The position numbers and the translations under genes were made by a program. A DNA stretch of 36,499 nt from Candidatus Latescibacter sp. Its GTDB lineage: Bacteria; Latescibacterota; Latescibacteria; Latescibacterales; Latescibacteraceae. The notes beneath the pieces are model-generated. The model made no database searches, was not told the DNA's origin, and was given only the letters and a program-made list of their open reading frames with translations. The stretch is taken from contig JAUYCD010000194.1 in assembly GCA_030692375.1 (NCBI GenBank), positions 1 to 36,499 of the forward strand, given 5' to 3'. Below, in pieces: positions 15,835 through 22,675 of this stretch. Each line of letters begins with the position of its first letter. Position 1 is the stretch's first letter.

Positions 15835-16515
15835 ATGGAGAAATGTTTGATTTTCACATTGGCGTTGGTATTCGCTCTGGCTTTCGTGTCCTGGAGCGCA
15901 GAGAAAAAGAGCGCGAAAACCGGCCAGGTAGTCTGGGATATCAATACCATCACCGCTGTCGGGGGCTATCCCACTGAGGTGCTTGGTGCGCCTAAAGTCA
16001 TCAACACACCGGGAGGAAAAGCGGTGGAGTTCGACGGCGTTAAGGACGGCCTCATCGTCGATTCTTTTCCCCTGGCCGGTGTCGGGTCATTTACCCTCGA
16101 AGTGATATTCTGCCCCTATAGCGACGGCCCTGCGGAACAGCGCTACTTTCACCTTCAGGAGAACGAGGACGGCAACCGTATCCTGCTCGAAACCCGCATC
16201 ATGGACGGGAACAAGTGGAGCCTGGATTCGTTCATACAGTCCAACGAAACCAATCAGACCCTCCTTGACAAGACCATCACCCATCCCACCGGCGCCTGGT
16301 ACAACGCCACGCTTGTTTTCGACGGCAAAGAGATGCGTCACTATATAAATGGAGTGAAGGAACTGTCTGCGGAAATCAAGGCGTTCACCCCTTACATCGG
16401 CGGAAAAACATCCGTCGGGGTGCGCATGAACAAGGTATTCTGGTTCAAGGGCGCCATCGGTAAAGCCCGGTTCACCCCCTGGGCGCTCTCGCCGGGTGAG
16501 TTTTTGAAACCGTAA
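15835..16515 (+). CDS. secreted LamG/concanavalin-A-like protein
   Basis: A 226-residue protein with a signal peptide (about residues 1-21, FALAFVSWSA) after a strong GGGGGAG ribosome site. The mature part is a single LamG-like (laminin G/concanavalin A) jelly-roll. It has the usual order: KAVEFDGVKDGLIV, then GSFTLEVIFCPYSD, then WYNATLVFDGKEMRHYINGV and a closing GAIGKARFTPWALSPGEF. These domains generally bind carbohydrates and often occur in polysaccharide-processing proteins. No second domain is present. It is followed 13 bases later by a glycosyltransferase gene and then an NHL lipoprotein, so these three are probably one transcript. Ligand unknown. Confidence 0.8.
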   Translation: MEKCLIFTLALVFALAFVSWSAEKKSAKTGQVVWDINTITAVGGYPTEVLGAPKVINTPGGKAVEFDGVKDGLIVDSFPLAGVGSFTLEVIFCPYSDGPAEQRYFHLQENEDGNRILLETRIMDGNKWSLDSFIQSNETNQTLLDKTITHPTGAWYNATLVFDGKEMRHYINGVKELSAEIKAFTPYIGGKTSVGVRMNKVFWFKGAIGKARFTPWALSPGEFLKP

Positions 16516-16528
16516 AAAGCAGGGATGC

Positions 16529-17416
16529 ATGACTCTTTCCGTTATCATACCGGCGCACGGCCGTGAAGAACTGCTCATACTCTGCCTGAAATCTCTGGAT
16601 AAAAACGTCCAGGGAGATAGAGAGTACGATGTCTGTGTCATCGATGACGGCAGCGGTCTCGATGAAGGGAGCGTACGAGAAAAGGGCGCCGTCTCATATC
16701 CGCTCATCTGGAGACAGTTCGAGACCCGGCGGGGAAGGAGCGCCGCCCGTAACGAGGGTATCCGGGCTGCTACAGGCGGGATCATCGTCTTTCTCGATTC
16801 GGATATGGAGGCGAGGGAGGGATTCCTCCGTGCGCACGTTGAAAGCCACCGTAACCGGCCTCATACCGCCGCCATCGGGAAAATCGTCTGGCCGAACGGC
16901 GGCGGGTTCATCCGCTACATCGGTTCGCGGGGCATCACCAAGCTGAAACCGGAAAGCGATGCTCCTCCCTGGTATTTTGTGACCGGGAATTCATCTGTAG
17001 AGCGCGCCGATCTTCCGGGGAACGCTCCCTTTGACGAAACTATCCCCGGCTGGGGAGGCGAAGACCAGGACCTGGGGATGAAACTGGCGAATGCGGGCGT
17101 TCGGTTCGTTCCCGCGCCGGACGCCGAATCATACCACCATTTCCACGGCGGCCTCAGCGGCCATTTGCGGCGTACTCAGCTTTACGGCTCTCGGAGCCTC
17201 CCCATCCTGGCCGGCCGTTACCCGGAACTCCGACGGGCGCTGCATCTCGATCTCCTCCGGTCTCCTGCCTGGAAACTGCTCATTTCCTCCCCTGCCTTCC
17301 ATGCTCTGTCCTGGGCGGCGCAGATGCTCGATGTCTTCCCCTTGCCGGTGAAACTCTACGATTACCTCACTTTTGCCGCTTATTCCCGCGGCTTTTTGGA
17401 AGCTGAAAAAAAATGA
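16529..17416 (+). CDS. family 2 glycosyltransferase
   Basis: A 295-residue GT-A fold glycosyltransferase. The opening LSVIIPAHGREELL, then VIDDGSG, the metal-binding Asp90-Ser-Asp92 of VFLDSDME, and GWGGEDQDLGMKL (the catalytic-base ED region) are all present. It lacks an N-terminal signal; the C-terminal portion has a moderately hydrophobic helix pair that may touch the membrane. GT2 enzymes add sugars to polysaccharides, lipids or proteins, and donor and acceptor cannot be read here. The last 4 bases overlap the next gene (ATGA), and the LamG-like gene is 13 bases upstream, so a surface-carbohydrate role is a fair inference. An in-frame alternative start was not found nearby. Confidence 0.9.
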   Translation: MTLSVIIPAHGREELLILCLKSLDKNVQGDREYDVCVIDDGSGLDEGSVREKGAVSYPLIWRQFETRRGRSAARNEGIRAATGGIIVFLDSDMEAREGFLRAHVESHRNRPHTAAIGKIVWPNGGGFIRYIGSRGITKLKPESDAPPWYFVTGNSSVERADLPGNAPFDETIPGWGGEDQDLGMKLANAGVRFVPAPDAESYHHFHGGLSGHLRRTQLYGSRSLPILAGRYPELRRALHLDLLRSPAWKLLISSPAFHALSWAAQMLDVFPLPVKLYDYLTFAAYSRGFLEAEKK

Positions 17417-18339
17417 AATTCTTTATTATCGTATTCTTTTCATTCGCCATTATTTCCTGCGCCGGGAAAATGGGGGAAAAACCCCAATCGCCCCGTGCAC
17501 TCGCTCCGCCTCCTTCTGTTACCGGCTCAGTCCGTCTGACCTTTCTCGGTGTATTCGGAACGGAAAAAATATCGCCCTGGGGAATGTCTTTCGGCGCGGA
17601 CGGCACTCTCTATGTCTGCGATCGTGATCACGCCGGCGTCATCCGCATGGACGGCGAGGGGAAAGTCATTTCACGGTTCAACGGCCTTGAATCACGGGTG
17701 CAGCGGATGTTCGCCCCGATTGATGTGTGCGCCTCCGGGGGGATCGACATCTATGTTCTGGACGGCGCCAATTCACGGATATTGCGGCTGGACCGCGACC
17801 TCCGGAACGCCTTTGTAGTATACGACGGCAGCGCTGAAGAAAAGAATCGTTTCAGCACATTCAACGGCATGACCTATGACCGTGAATCAGGCGACCTGTA
17901 CATCACCAACGGGAGCGACGGCTCACTGATCCGGATGGATATGATCAGCAAATCAGTAGGCGCCGCCGGGGGGTTCGGCTCGGACAAGAAGAGCCTGCTG
18001 GAACCTGTAGGACTCGACGTGGACAAGGACGGCGCGCTCCTTGTTGCCGACCGCAAGTACGGAGCGGTGGCGGTCATGCTTCATTTCGGCGCAGATATCC
18101 GGTACATCGGAAAAAATGTCCTGGAAGCTCCTGTCGATGCGGCAGTTCTCCCGCAAAACCTGCTGGCGGTGGCGGATCGGCGGGGAGTAGTGATAGTGAA
18201 CCGAACAGGAACGGCGGAAGCTCTGGCAGGCTTTGGCGTTGACCGTGAGATGGCTCCCCGCTCGGTCGCCTACCGTGAGGGAAAGCTCTATATCTCCGAT
18301 GCCCTTTCCGGTTCGGTGCTGGTGTATAAACTGGAATGA
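17413..18339 (+). CDS. NHL-repeat-like beta-propeller lipoprotein
   Basis: A 308-residue protein with a lipoprotein signal: hydrophobic FFIIVFFSFAIIS and lipobox Cys16. The mature part consists of about six NHL-like blades with recurring D-G-x-L-Y-V-x-D motifs, e.g. SFGADGTLYVCDRDHAGVIR, IDIYVLDGANSRILRLDRDL, DKDGALLVADRKYGAV and EGKLYISDALSGSVLVYKLE. Such propellers usually act as binding scaffolds. Translation is coupled to the upstream glycosyltransferase by a 4-base overlap. It is most likely periplasmic or on the outer-membrane inner face. No enzyme residues are evident. Confidence 0.83.
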   Translation: MKFFIIVFFSFAIISCAGKMGEKPQSPRALAPPPSVTGSVRLTFLGVFGTEKISPWGMSFGADGTLYVCDRDHAGVIRMDGEGKVISRFNGLESRVQRMFAPIDVCASGGIDIYVLDGANSRILRLDRDLRNAFVVYDGSAEEKNRFSTFNGMTYDRESGDLYITNGSDGSLIRMDMISKSVGAAGGFGSDKKSLLEPVGLDVDKDGALLVADRKYGAVAVMLHFGADIRYIGKNVLEAPVDAAVLPQNLLAVADRRGVVIVNRTGTAEALAGFGVDREMAPRSVAYREGKLYISDALSGSVLVYKLE

Positions 18340-18391
18340 TATAGTATTCAATATATTACATTGAACAGGATTTACAGTTTGATAGGCTTTC

Positions 18392-18420
18392 TTGACATTC
18401 GGTATGAGTTATCGTATTTT
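18392..18420 (+). promoter_or_regulatory. candidate promoter of the toxin-antitoxin operon
   Basis: TTGACA at 18392-18397, a 17-base spacer and TATTTT at 18415-18420, about 65 bases before the antitoxin start. The block TTGACATTCGG also opens the promoter at 19854. A GAACAGGATTTACA half-repeat lies just upstream (about 18363-18376). Confidence 0.5.
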
Positions 18421-18484
18421 TCTTTTATAAAGAAAATGTACTTGGTGCGGCGAAACCTCAACTTTGCCACATATTGGAGATATT

Positions 18485-18706
18485 ATGAAACGTAATGAAT
18501 GGCAAATCTCTCAACTCACTCTTCCCCAAAAACTGGATTTGCTGGAGGCTGTTTGGGAGGACTTGAGTAGAAACGAGGATACATTGGAGTCCCCGGCCTG
18601 GCATGAGTCGATTCTGAAAGAACGGGAGGCCGCCCTTTCGGCAGGCAACGCAACGCTGTCTGATTGGGATAAAGTGAAAGAGAGAATCCGGCGGAAGGTT
18701 TCATGA
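18485..18706 (+). CDS. type II antitoxin, addiction-module component family
   Basis: A 73-residue protein of the putative addiction-module component family (PF09720 type). The pattern LTLPQKLDLLEAVWEDLS, then SPAWHESILKEREAAL and DWDKVKERIRRKV is diagnostic. GGAG at 18476-18479 lies 5 bases before ATG 18485; the longer frame from 18464 would lose this RBS. It binds and neutralises the toxin encoded next, and the two genes overlap by 4 bases (ATGA), so stoichiometry is set by translational coupling. Such pairs usually repress their own promoter, which would be the TTGACA site upstream. Confidence 0.9.
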   Translation: MKRNEWQISQLTLPQKLDLLEAVWEDLSRNEDTLESPAWHESILKEREAALSAGNATLSDWDKVKERIRRKVS

Positions 18707-19008
18707 GAATCAGAATTCTCGATACAGCCGAAAACGATATCGTAGAGGGATTTCGATTTTACGAATCACAATCACCCGGTCTCGGTTTCTATTTCCTTGA
18801 TTCTCTCTATTCAGATATCGATTCCCTCGCTTTTTACGCAGGTATACATCGAATAGTATTTGGTTATCATCGGTTGCTCTCAAAACGCTTTCCATTTGCT
18901 GTATATTATCATATCGTTGGAGAGGATGTATTGGTAAGCGCTGTTCTTGATTTCAGACGGGGCCCAAGTTGGATACATGAGCGATTAAAAGAGTCGGATA
19001 TGGAGTGA
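18703..19008 (+). CDS. RelE/ParE-family toxin
   Basis: A 101-residue toxin of the RelE/ParE superfamily. The pattern is MRIRILDTAENDIVEGFRFY, then GLGFYFLDSLYSDIDSLA, then RIVFGYHRLLSKRFPFAVYY and a closing VLVSAVLDFRRGPSWIHERL. The conserved R-F-P-F-x-V-Y-Y strand and terminal R-R-x-P-x-x-I segment are those of the ParE-like branch normally paired with PF09720 antitoxins. Target (ribosome-dependent mRNA cleavage or gyrase) cannot be decided from sequence. It appears intact. It overlaps the antitoxin stop codon. Confidence 0.9.
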   Translation: MRIRILDTAENDIVEGFRFYESQSPGLGFYFLDSLYSDIDSLAFYAGIHRIVFGYHRLLSKRFPFAVYYHIVGEDVLVSAVLDFRRGPSWIHERLKESDME

Positions 19009-19198
19009 TATACGAAGTAACTTATACGAAATATTGATGTTGGTATCATAATAAAATTGACACTTAGATTAATCCGATCAGCGGCATTTTTTCTAACAAA
19101 ATGGAATAAAATCGAATCATTTCGAGTTAAGCCGCGCTATATTCAAATTCCTTAAAAAATCTTTTTGATGAAAAAACACTCAATTCGGAAATATACAA

Positions 19199-19699
19199 AT
19201 GGCCACTAATACTTATAGCTTTAAGACTTATGAAGAAGTGGCAACATACCTTCTTAATCAAATGGCGGAAGAATTCGGATTGCAGAAGGTTGAAGACAAG
19301 CAAAAGATAATCGGTCTTAGATCAGGAACCGTATGGGAGATTGATGGAAAGGGTATTGGCGATGGTAATACCAAATTCGTAATCATCGAGTGTAAAAGAT
19401 ATACTGCTTCAAGACTAAACCAGGAGATCGTTGGTGGACTCGCTTATCGAATTAATGATACTGGTGCATCCGGTGGCATTATTGTCTCCCCTCTTGGCCT
19501 CCAAGAAGGTGCCAAAAAAGTTGCAGCAGCAGAGAATATTATCCCAGTAATCATTGATGAAAATAGTTCCTCTACTGACTACATCATGAAGTTCCTGGAT
19601 AAGATAAAAGTTGGTTTGAGCGGCCAACTCGATATGAGTAGTTCGCTTGGCAAACTGGTTTCCCGGAAGGATGGGACAATAGAAGATAAAGGCTGTTAG
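19199..19699 (+). CDS. solitary Mrr-like PD-(D/E)xK endonuclease
   Basis: A 166-residue protein resembling the Mrr-type restriction endonuclease core. Metal-site residues are visible: the strand FVIIECKRYTASRLNQEIVG carries E-x-K, preceded by WEIDGKGI, and followed by the typical Q-E-I-x-x-x-x-x-x-R-I-N-D-T-G-A and GGIIVSPLGLQEGAKKVA. Mrr proteins cut modified DNA; the usual N-terminal winged helix is lacking here, leaving only the catalytic core and a short tail. It is AT-rich compared with the housekeeping genes and sits right after a toxin-antitoxin pair, so it was probably acquired. The RBS is weak. An orphan defence nuclease is likely but unproven. Confidence 0.75.
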   Translation: MATNTYSFKTYEEVATYLLNQMAEEFGLQKVEDKQKIIGLRSGTVWEIDGKGIGDGNTKFVIIECKRYTASRLNQEIVGGLAYRINDTGASGGIIVSPLGLQEGAKKVAAAENIIPVIIDENSSSTDYIMKFLDKIKVGLSGQLDMSSSLGKLVSRKDGTIEDKGC

Positions 19700-19778
19700 T
19701 AAGAAGCAATTTTTCTTCTCGTTCTTCGAAAAGGTTTCTTTATCATTTTTTATCAATTTCAACGCGCCCATCACCGGT

Positions 19779-19833
19779 TCAGTCAGTCTTTTATCCTGCC
19801 CATCCTTCCATCATGGGTATCCGCGGTTCAGAC
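19779..19833. repeat. half/degenerate GTCTGAACC-family repeat
   Basis: Begins CCGGTTCAGTCAGTC and ends ATCCGCGGTTCAGACAAG, with CCCATCC/ATGGG pieces inside. The right end is the reverse complement of the arm near 10990. It lies between the Mrr-like gene and the promoter at 19854; no gene seen. Confidence 0.5.
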
Positions 19834-19853
19834 AAGAGTATCAATAATAAATA

Positions 19854-19881
19854 TTGACATTCGGCCTGTTTTTTCTATATT
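19854..19881 (+). promoter_or_regulatory. candidate promoter of the acidic-protein gene
   Basis: TTGACA 19854-19859, 16-base spacer, TATATT 19876-19881; leader of about 45 bases to ATG 19935. Confidence 0.6.
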
Positions 19882-19934
19882 GCACCCGTTCTTTATCCCG
19901 TTTTGCATCCATAATTCGCGGAAGGGACTTGGCT

Positions 19935-20927
19935 ATGGAAAATAAAAAGAAAAAAAGTCAGGAAAAGAAGACCGAACCTCATGAATTTAGATATGAAGAT
20001 CTCCTGGATGGTTTTTCCATGAAGGAAGAGGATGATGCAACCAAAAATATTCCCGTCGTGGAAACCCCTGATATGGATGATCAGGCACTCGCCGAGCTTC
20101 TTGGGGATGAGGCAGAGAAACGCATAGTCAAAAAGGGCGCCGATAGTTTAGACACAGCTTTAGAAGATGATACGGATTTGGAGAAGGAGTTTGAGAAGCT
20201 GGATCTCAGTTCCGTCTCTGAAGAATTGGAGGCAGACACTGTTACGGCGCAACCCGGAACACGTAAAAAACTGGAAATGGATGTCATTGCAGTAGACTCC
20301 GCGGAACCGGATATAAAGAAGCCGGAATTTGTTATCGAGGAAGACCAGGGCGGGTATGCTTCCCTTCTCAGCCAACTCGAAAATGAGGAGAAGCCGGAGG
20401 AACCCGCTGAATCAAAAGAAGGCAAACCGGAAGTCGACTTTTCTGATCTGGAACTGGAAAAACTGGCCGGCCTTGATCTTGAGGAACTTTCCGATAAGGA
20501 TGAATACAACCGTGACGCCGACAGGAAAGTTACGTTGAGTGAAAGGGATACCCGGGAATTGCCCTCTCTCGATGACGAGCCTTCCGATGAACCCGCCATA
20601 ATGGATGCAGAAGCTGATAAAGAGGTATCATCGGATGTTAATGAACCGGAAAAACCGGCGCCAGAGATGGATTTTCTCGGCCTTTCCGGAATCCAGTCAA
20701 AACCTGAAAAATCCGCCAAATCTGTACTTTCCCTTACCGAGGTGCTTTTCGAGGGGGTGGAGATGGATTTTGATGAGCAGATCGATGCCGTTACTCATGC
20801 CGAGCTTCTCCTGGCCCAGGGAAAGAGAAAAGAGGCTGCTAATGCTTTTCAGCATCTGTCGGAGACGAAAGGGGTAACGCACTGGGTAAGCAAACGGCTT
20901 CGCATGCTTACCGTTCCTGAAAAATAA
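19935..20927 (+). CDS. highly acidic cytoplasmic protein of unknown function
   Basis: A 330-residue protein without a signal peptide or recognised domain. ATG 19935 follows AAGGGA at a good distance; the longer frame from 19854 would run through the promoter. The first 15 residues are lysine-rich (ENKKKKSQEKKTEPHE), then a very Asp/Glu-rich, probably disordered region of about 240 residues with repeats of the type D-L-E-L-E-K-L. The last 60 residues form a compact helical part (ITQ-free, e.g. FDEQIDAVTHAELLLAQGKR then KEAANAFQHLSETKG) that looks like a TPR-type helix pair. A bridging or docking role is possible, but no function can be assigned. It is transcribed alone, between repeats. Confidence 0.75.
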   Translation: MENKKKKSQEKKTEPHEFRYEDLLDGFSMKEEDDATKNIPVVETPDMDDQALAELLGDEAEKRIVKKGADSLDTALEDDTDLEKEFEKLDLSSVSEELEADTVTAQPGTRKKLEMDVIAVDSAEPDIKKPEFVIEEDQGGYASLLSQLENEEKPEEPAESKEGKPEVDFSDLELEKLAGLDLEELSDKDEYNRDADRKVTLSERDTRELPSLDDEPSDEPAIMDAEADKEVSSDVNEPEKPAPEMDFLGLSGIQSKPEKSAKSVLSLTEVLFEGVEMDFDEQIDAVTHAELLLAQGKRKEAANAFQHLSETKGVTHWVSKRLRMLTVPEK

Positions 20928-20944
20928 AGAAGACCAGTTAAGTA

Positions 20945-21067
20945 TAGAAGGCTTGTGAAAAAATTCGTTTAATTGATAGATGCCGAAACAAGTTCGGCAT
21001 GACGTCATCCTGAACTCGTTTCAGGATCTACACGATAATACAAACCAACTTTTTCACAAGCCTTCTA
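20945..21067. repeat. long hairpin: 18-base perfect inverted arms around a REP-like repeat
   Basis: Arms TAGAAGGCTTGTGAAAAA (20945-20962) and TTTTTCACAAGCCTTCTA (21050-21067) are perfectly complementary. Inside lies an inverted copy of the REP-like repeat (GATGCCGAAACAAGTTCGGC, then CATCCTGAACTCGTTTCAGG) also present at 7600 and 15630. Placed 17 bases after the acidic-protein stop, it may end that transcript, but the structure looks like a nested mobile repeat. Confidence 0.8.
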
Positions 21068-21182
21068 GAACAGGTGGGTAAATCCACATCCTGTTCAGCG
21101 TATATCCTTCATTTTCATCCTTCATCCTTTTCCCTTTATCTTTCAGAATTCAGATGTTATTCTCTTCCCTCAGATTTCAACA

Positions 21183-21490
21183 TTCCGGTATAAACTGGCC
21201 ATCCCCTATATTTTTTAAATCAATATTTTGTAACTCTTTATGATCCTTATCTTTCCACGAAAATATATTCTTGAAAATATTCTTGGGTTTAAGTCCTCTT
21301 GAAGGACTAATCCCCCCTGTCGGACATCCCCCCCTATTAAGGGGGGAATCATGTTAGCAGGCAAGCTTTTACCCCCTTAACAAGGGGGTCGCCGCTTTAT
21401 GCGGCGGGGGGATTTTATCTAAAGAGCAGATAAGTAATATGGCATATCTATCGCCGAATAAAAAATGGGGGATGGCCATTCCGGTATAAA
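21183..21490. mobile_element. MITE-like element, copy 2, with flanking direct repeats
   Basis: The element runs 21195-21478: left end CTGGCCATCCCC, right end GGGGGATGGCCA. Both arms align with copy 1 (4104-4394), and the same C-rich repeat sits inside. The 12 bases TTCCGGTATAAA occur on both sides (21183-21194 and 21479-21490). They differ from the flanks of copy 1 apart from a shared GTATAAA. It lies immediately upstream of the holB promoter. The stretch 21068-21182 before it holds only CCTTCAT-type repeats. Confidence 0.75.
21309..21414. repeat. C/G-rich dispersed repeat nested in MITE copy 2
   Basis: Begins AATCCCCCCTGTCGG and ends GCGGCGGGGGGATTTT, with the same internal hairpins as at 4221-4330; the first small hairpin is shortened (CTGTCGGACATC here versus CTGTCCTTCGGACATC). 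Confidence 0.8.
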
Positions 21491-21493
21491 TGC

Positions 21494-21523
21494 TTGACAG
21501 AAGCCCCTTTTGTCTGTTATATA
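21494..21523 (+). promoter_or_regulatory. candidate promoter of the holB operon
   Basis: TTGACA at 21494-21499, an 18-base spacer and TATATA at 21518-21523, starting 3 bases after the MITE flank. It would drive the long holB-to-recJ gene series. Confidence 0.55.
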
Positions 21524-21534
21524 TACGTGAGATA

Positions 21535-21581
21535 CTTCGACAAGCTCAGTTCTCAGTCTGCGGACGCTGAACTCGTCGAAG
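21535..21581 (+). repeat. imperfect hairpin in the holB leader
   Basis: CTTCGACAAGCTCAG (21535-21549) pairs with CTGAACTCGTCGAAG (21567-21581), with 13 of 15 positions matching. It lies between the promoter and the GGAGG of holB and resembles a short repeat commonly dispersed in bacterial genomes; an effect on translation is possible but only inferred. Confidence 0.6.
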
Positions 21582-21598
21582 CGTCACCCGGAGGAATT

Positions 21599-22675
21599 GT
21601 GTTTGACAGGATTGTCGGCCAGGAGAATGTAAAAAAAGTTCTCGCTTCCATGCTTGAAACGGGGAAGATACCACATGCCCTTCTCTTCGCAGGCCCTTAC
21701 GGCGCCGGGAAGGGCGAAACGGCGCTTGAGTTTGCCCGGATGCTTCTCTGTACGAATGGTCCGCTTTCCGGCTGCACCTCCTGTTCCGCCTGTATACGGT
21801 CGTCACGGATCGAGCATCCGGACCTGCATCTTCTCTTCCCGTTTCGTAGCAGGCCGGTAAAGGATGACGGCGAATGGTACGAGGATATCCAGAAACACCG
21901 TAAGCTGATCCGGGAGGGATATCAGCCGGTAGAGTACGAGAAAAACCGTCAGATTGTGATTGATCTGGTCAGCGAAGTGCAGGAACGTCTGATGGAGAGT
22001 TCTTTCGAGGGCGGACGCAGGGTATGTATTATTTTCCAGGCGGATCGACTCAATGACAAGACCGGCAACATGCTCCTGAAAATCCTCGAGGAACCTCCGG
22101 ATGATGTGCATTTCATCCTGACTACAGAACGGATATCCTCGGTTCTGCCGACAATCGTGTCACGGGCGTCGGTTCTGCGGTTCCGGCGTTTGAAGGAAAA
22201 GGAAATTGAAGAGTACCTGAAAAATTTTCCGGATCTGACCGCAGAACAAATGAAGTCATGCGCCCTGTTCGGTGAGGGCAGCATCAAGACTGCGAAAGCG
22301 TTTGCCTTCCAAAACAAGGAAGATGGACGGACAAAGTCGTACGAAATCTACCGGAATGTGGCACTGGGCGGACCAGATGCTGTAACAGCCAATGCCGCTC
22401 CGTTCCTCTGGTCCAGGGAAGTGCGTGATGCCGAGGAGATAATTAACGGCTTTGCGCTTTGTACACGCTCCGTCCTGGAACTGAAATCGGGAATATGTAA
22501 AAATGAGAACGTGCTTCCCCAATCTATGCGCGAATTGGCGGATGCGACGAATCTCGCTTCTCTCCACAGGTTATCGGGCAGGCTCGAAAATGCTATCGAA
22601 ATGCTTGGCCGAAATGTGAATATTTCCAATGTTATGACCAAACTACTATACGAGATACATGACACCTATAGATAA
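21599..22675 (+). CDS. holB: DNA polymerase III delta' subunit
   Basis: A 358-residue AAA+ clamp-loader subunit. Walker A is GPYGAGKGE (Lys38), the zinc module is Cys51-Cys59-Cys62-Cys65, and LLKILEEPPDDVHFILTTE is the family signature of gamma/tau/delta' proteins. Delta' opens the sliding clamp together with delta and tau/gamma. I place the start at GTG 21599 (VFDRIVGQENV), because GGAGG ends 4 bases upstream and the first native strand begins there. The longer frame, from 21494, would translate the promoter and leader hairpin. The stop overlaps ricT by 17 bases. The order holB-ricT is conserved in many bacteria, e.g. Bacillus holB-yaaT. Confidence 0.9.
   Translation: MFDRIVGQENVKKVLASMLETGKIPHALLFAGPYGAGKGETALEFARMLLCTNGPLSGCTSCSACIRSSRIEHPDLHLLFPFRSRPVKDDGEWYEDIQKHRKLIREGYQPVEYEKNRQIVIDLVSEVQERLMESSFEGGRRVCIIFQADRLNDKTGNMLLKILEEPPDDVHFILTTERISSVLPTIVSRASVLRFRRLKEKEIEEYLKNFPDLTAEQMKSCALFGEGSIKTAKAFAFQNKEDGRTKSYEIYRNVALGGPDAVTANAAPFLWSREVRDAEEIINGFALCTRSVLELKSGICKNENVLPQSMRELADATNLASLHRLSGRLENAIEMLGRNVNISNVMTKLLYEIHDTYR

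Noticed and set aside
19057-19086. TTGACA upstream of the Mrr-like gene as a promoter
   Set aside because: The position 17 bases downstream reads AGCGGC, with no usable -10 element.
20081-20719. Serine-rich minus-strand frame opposite the acidic protein
   Set aside because: Ser-rich reading is the expected complement of GAA/GAT-rich codons; not a gene.
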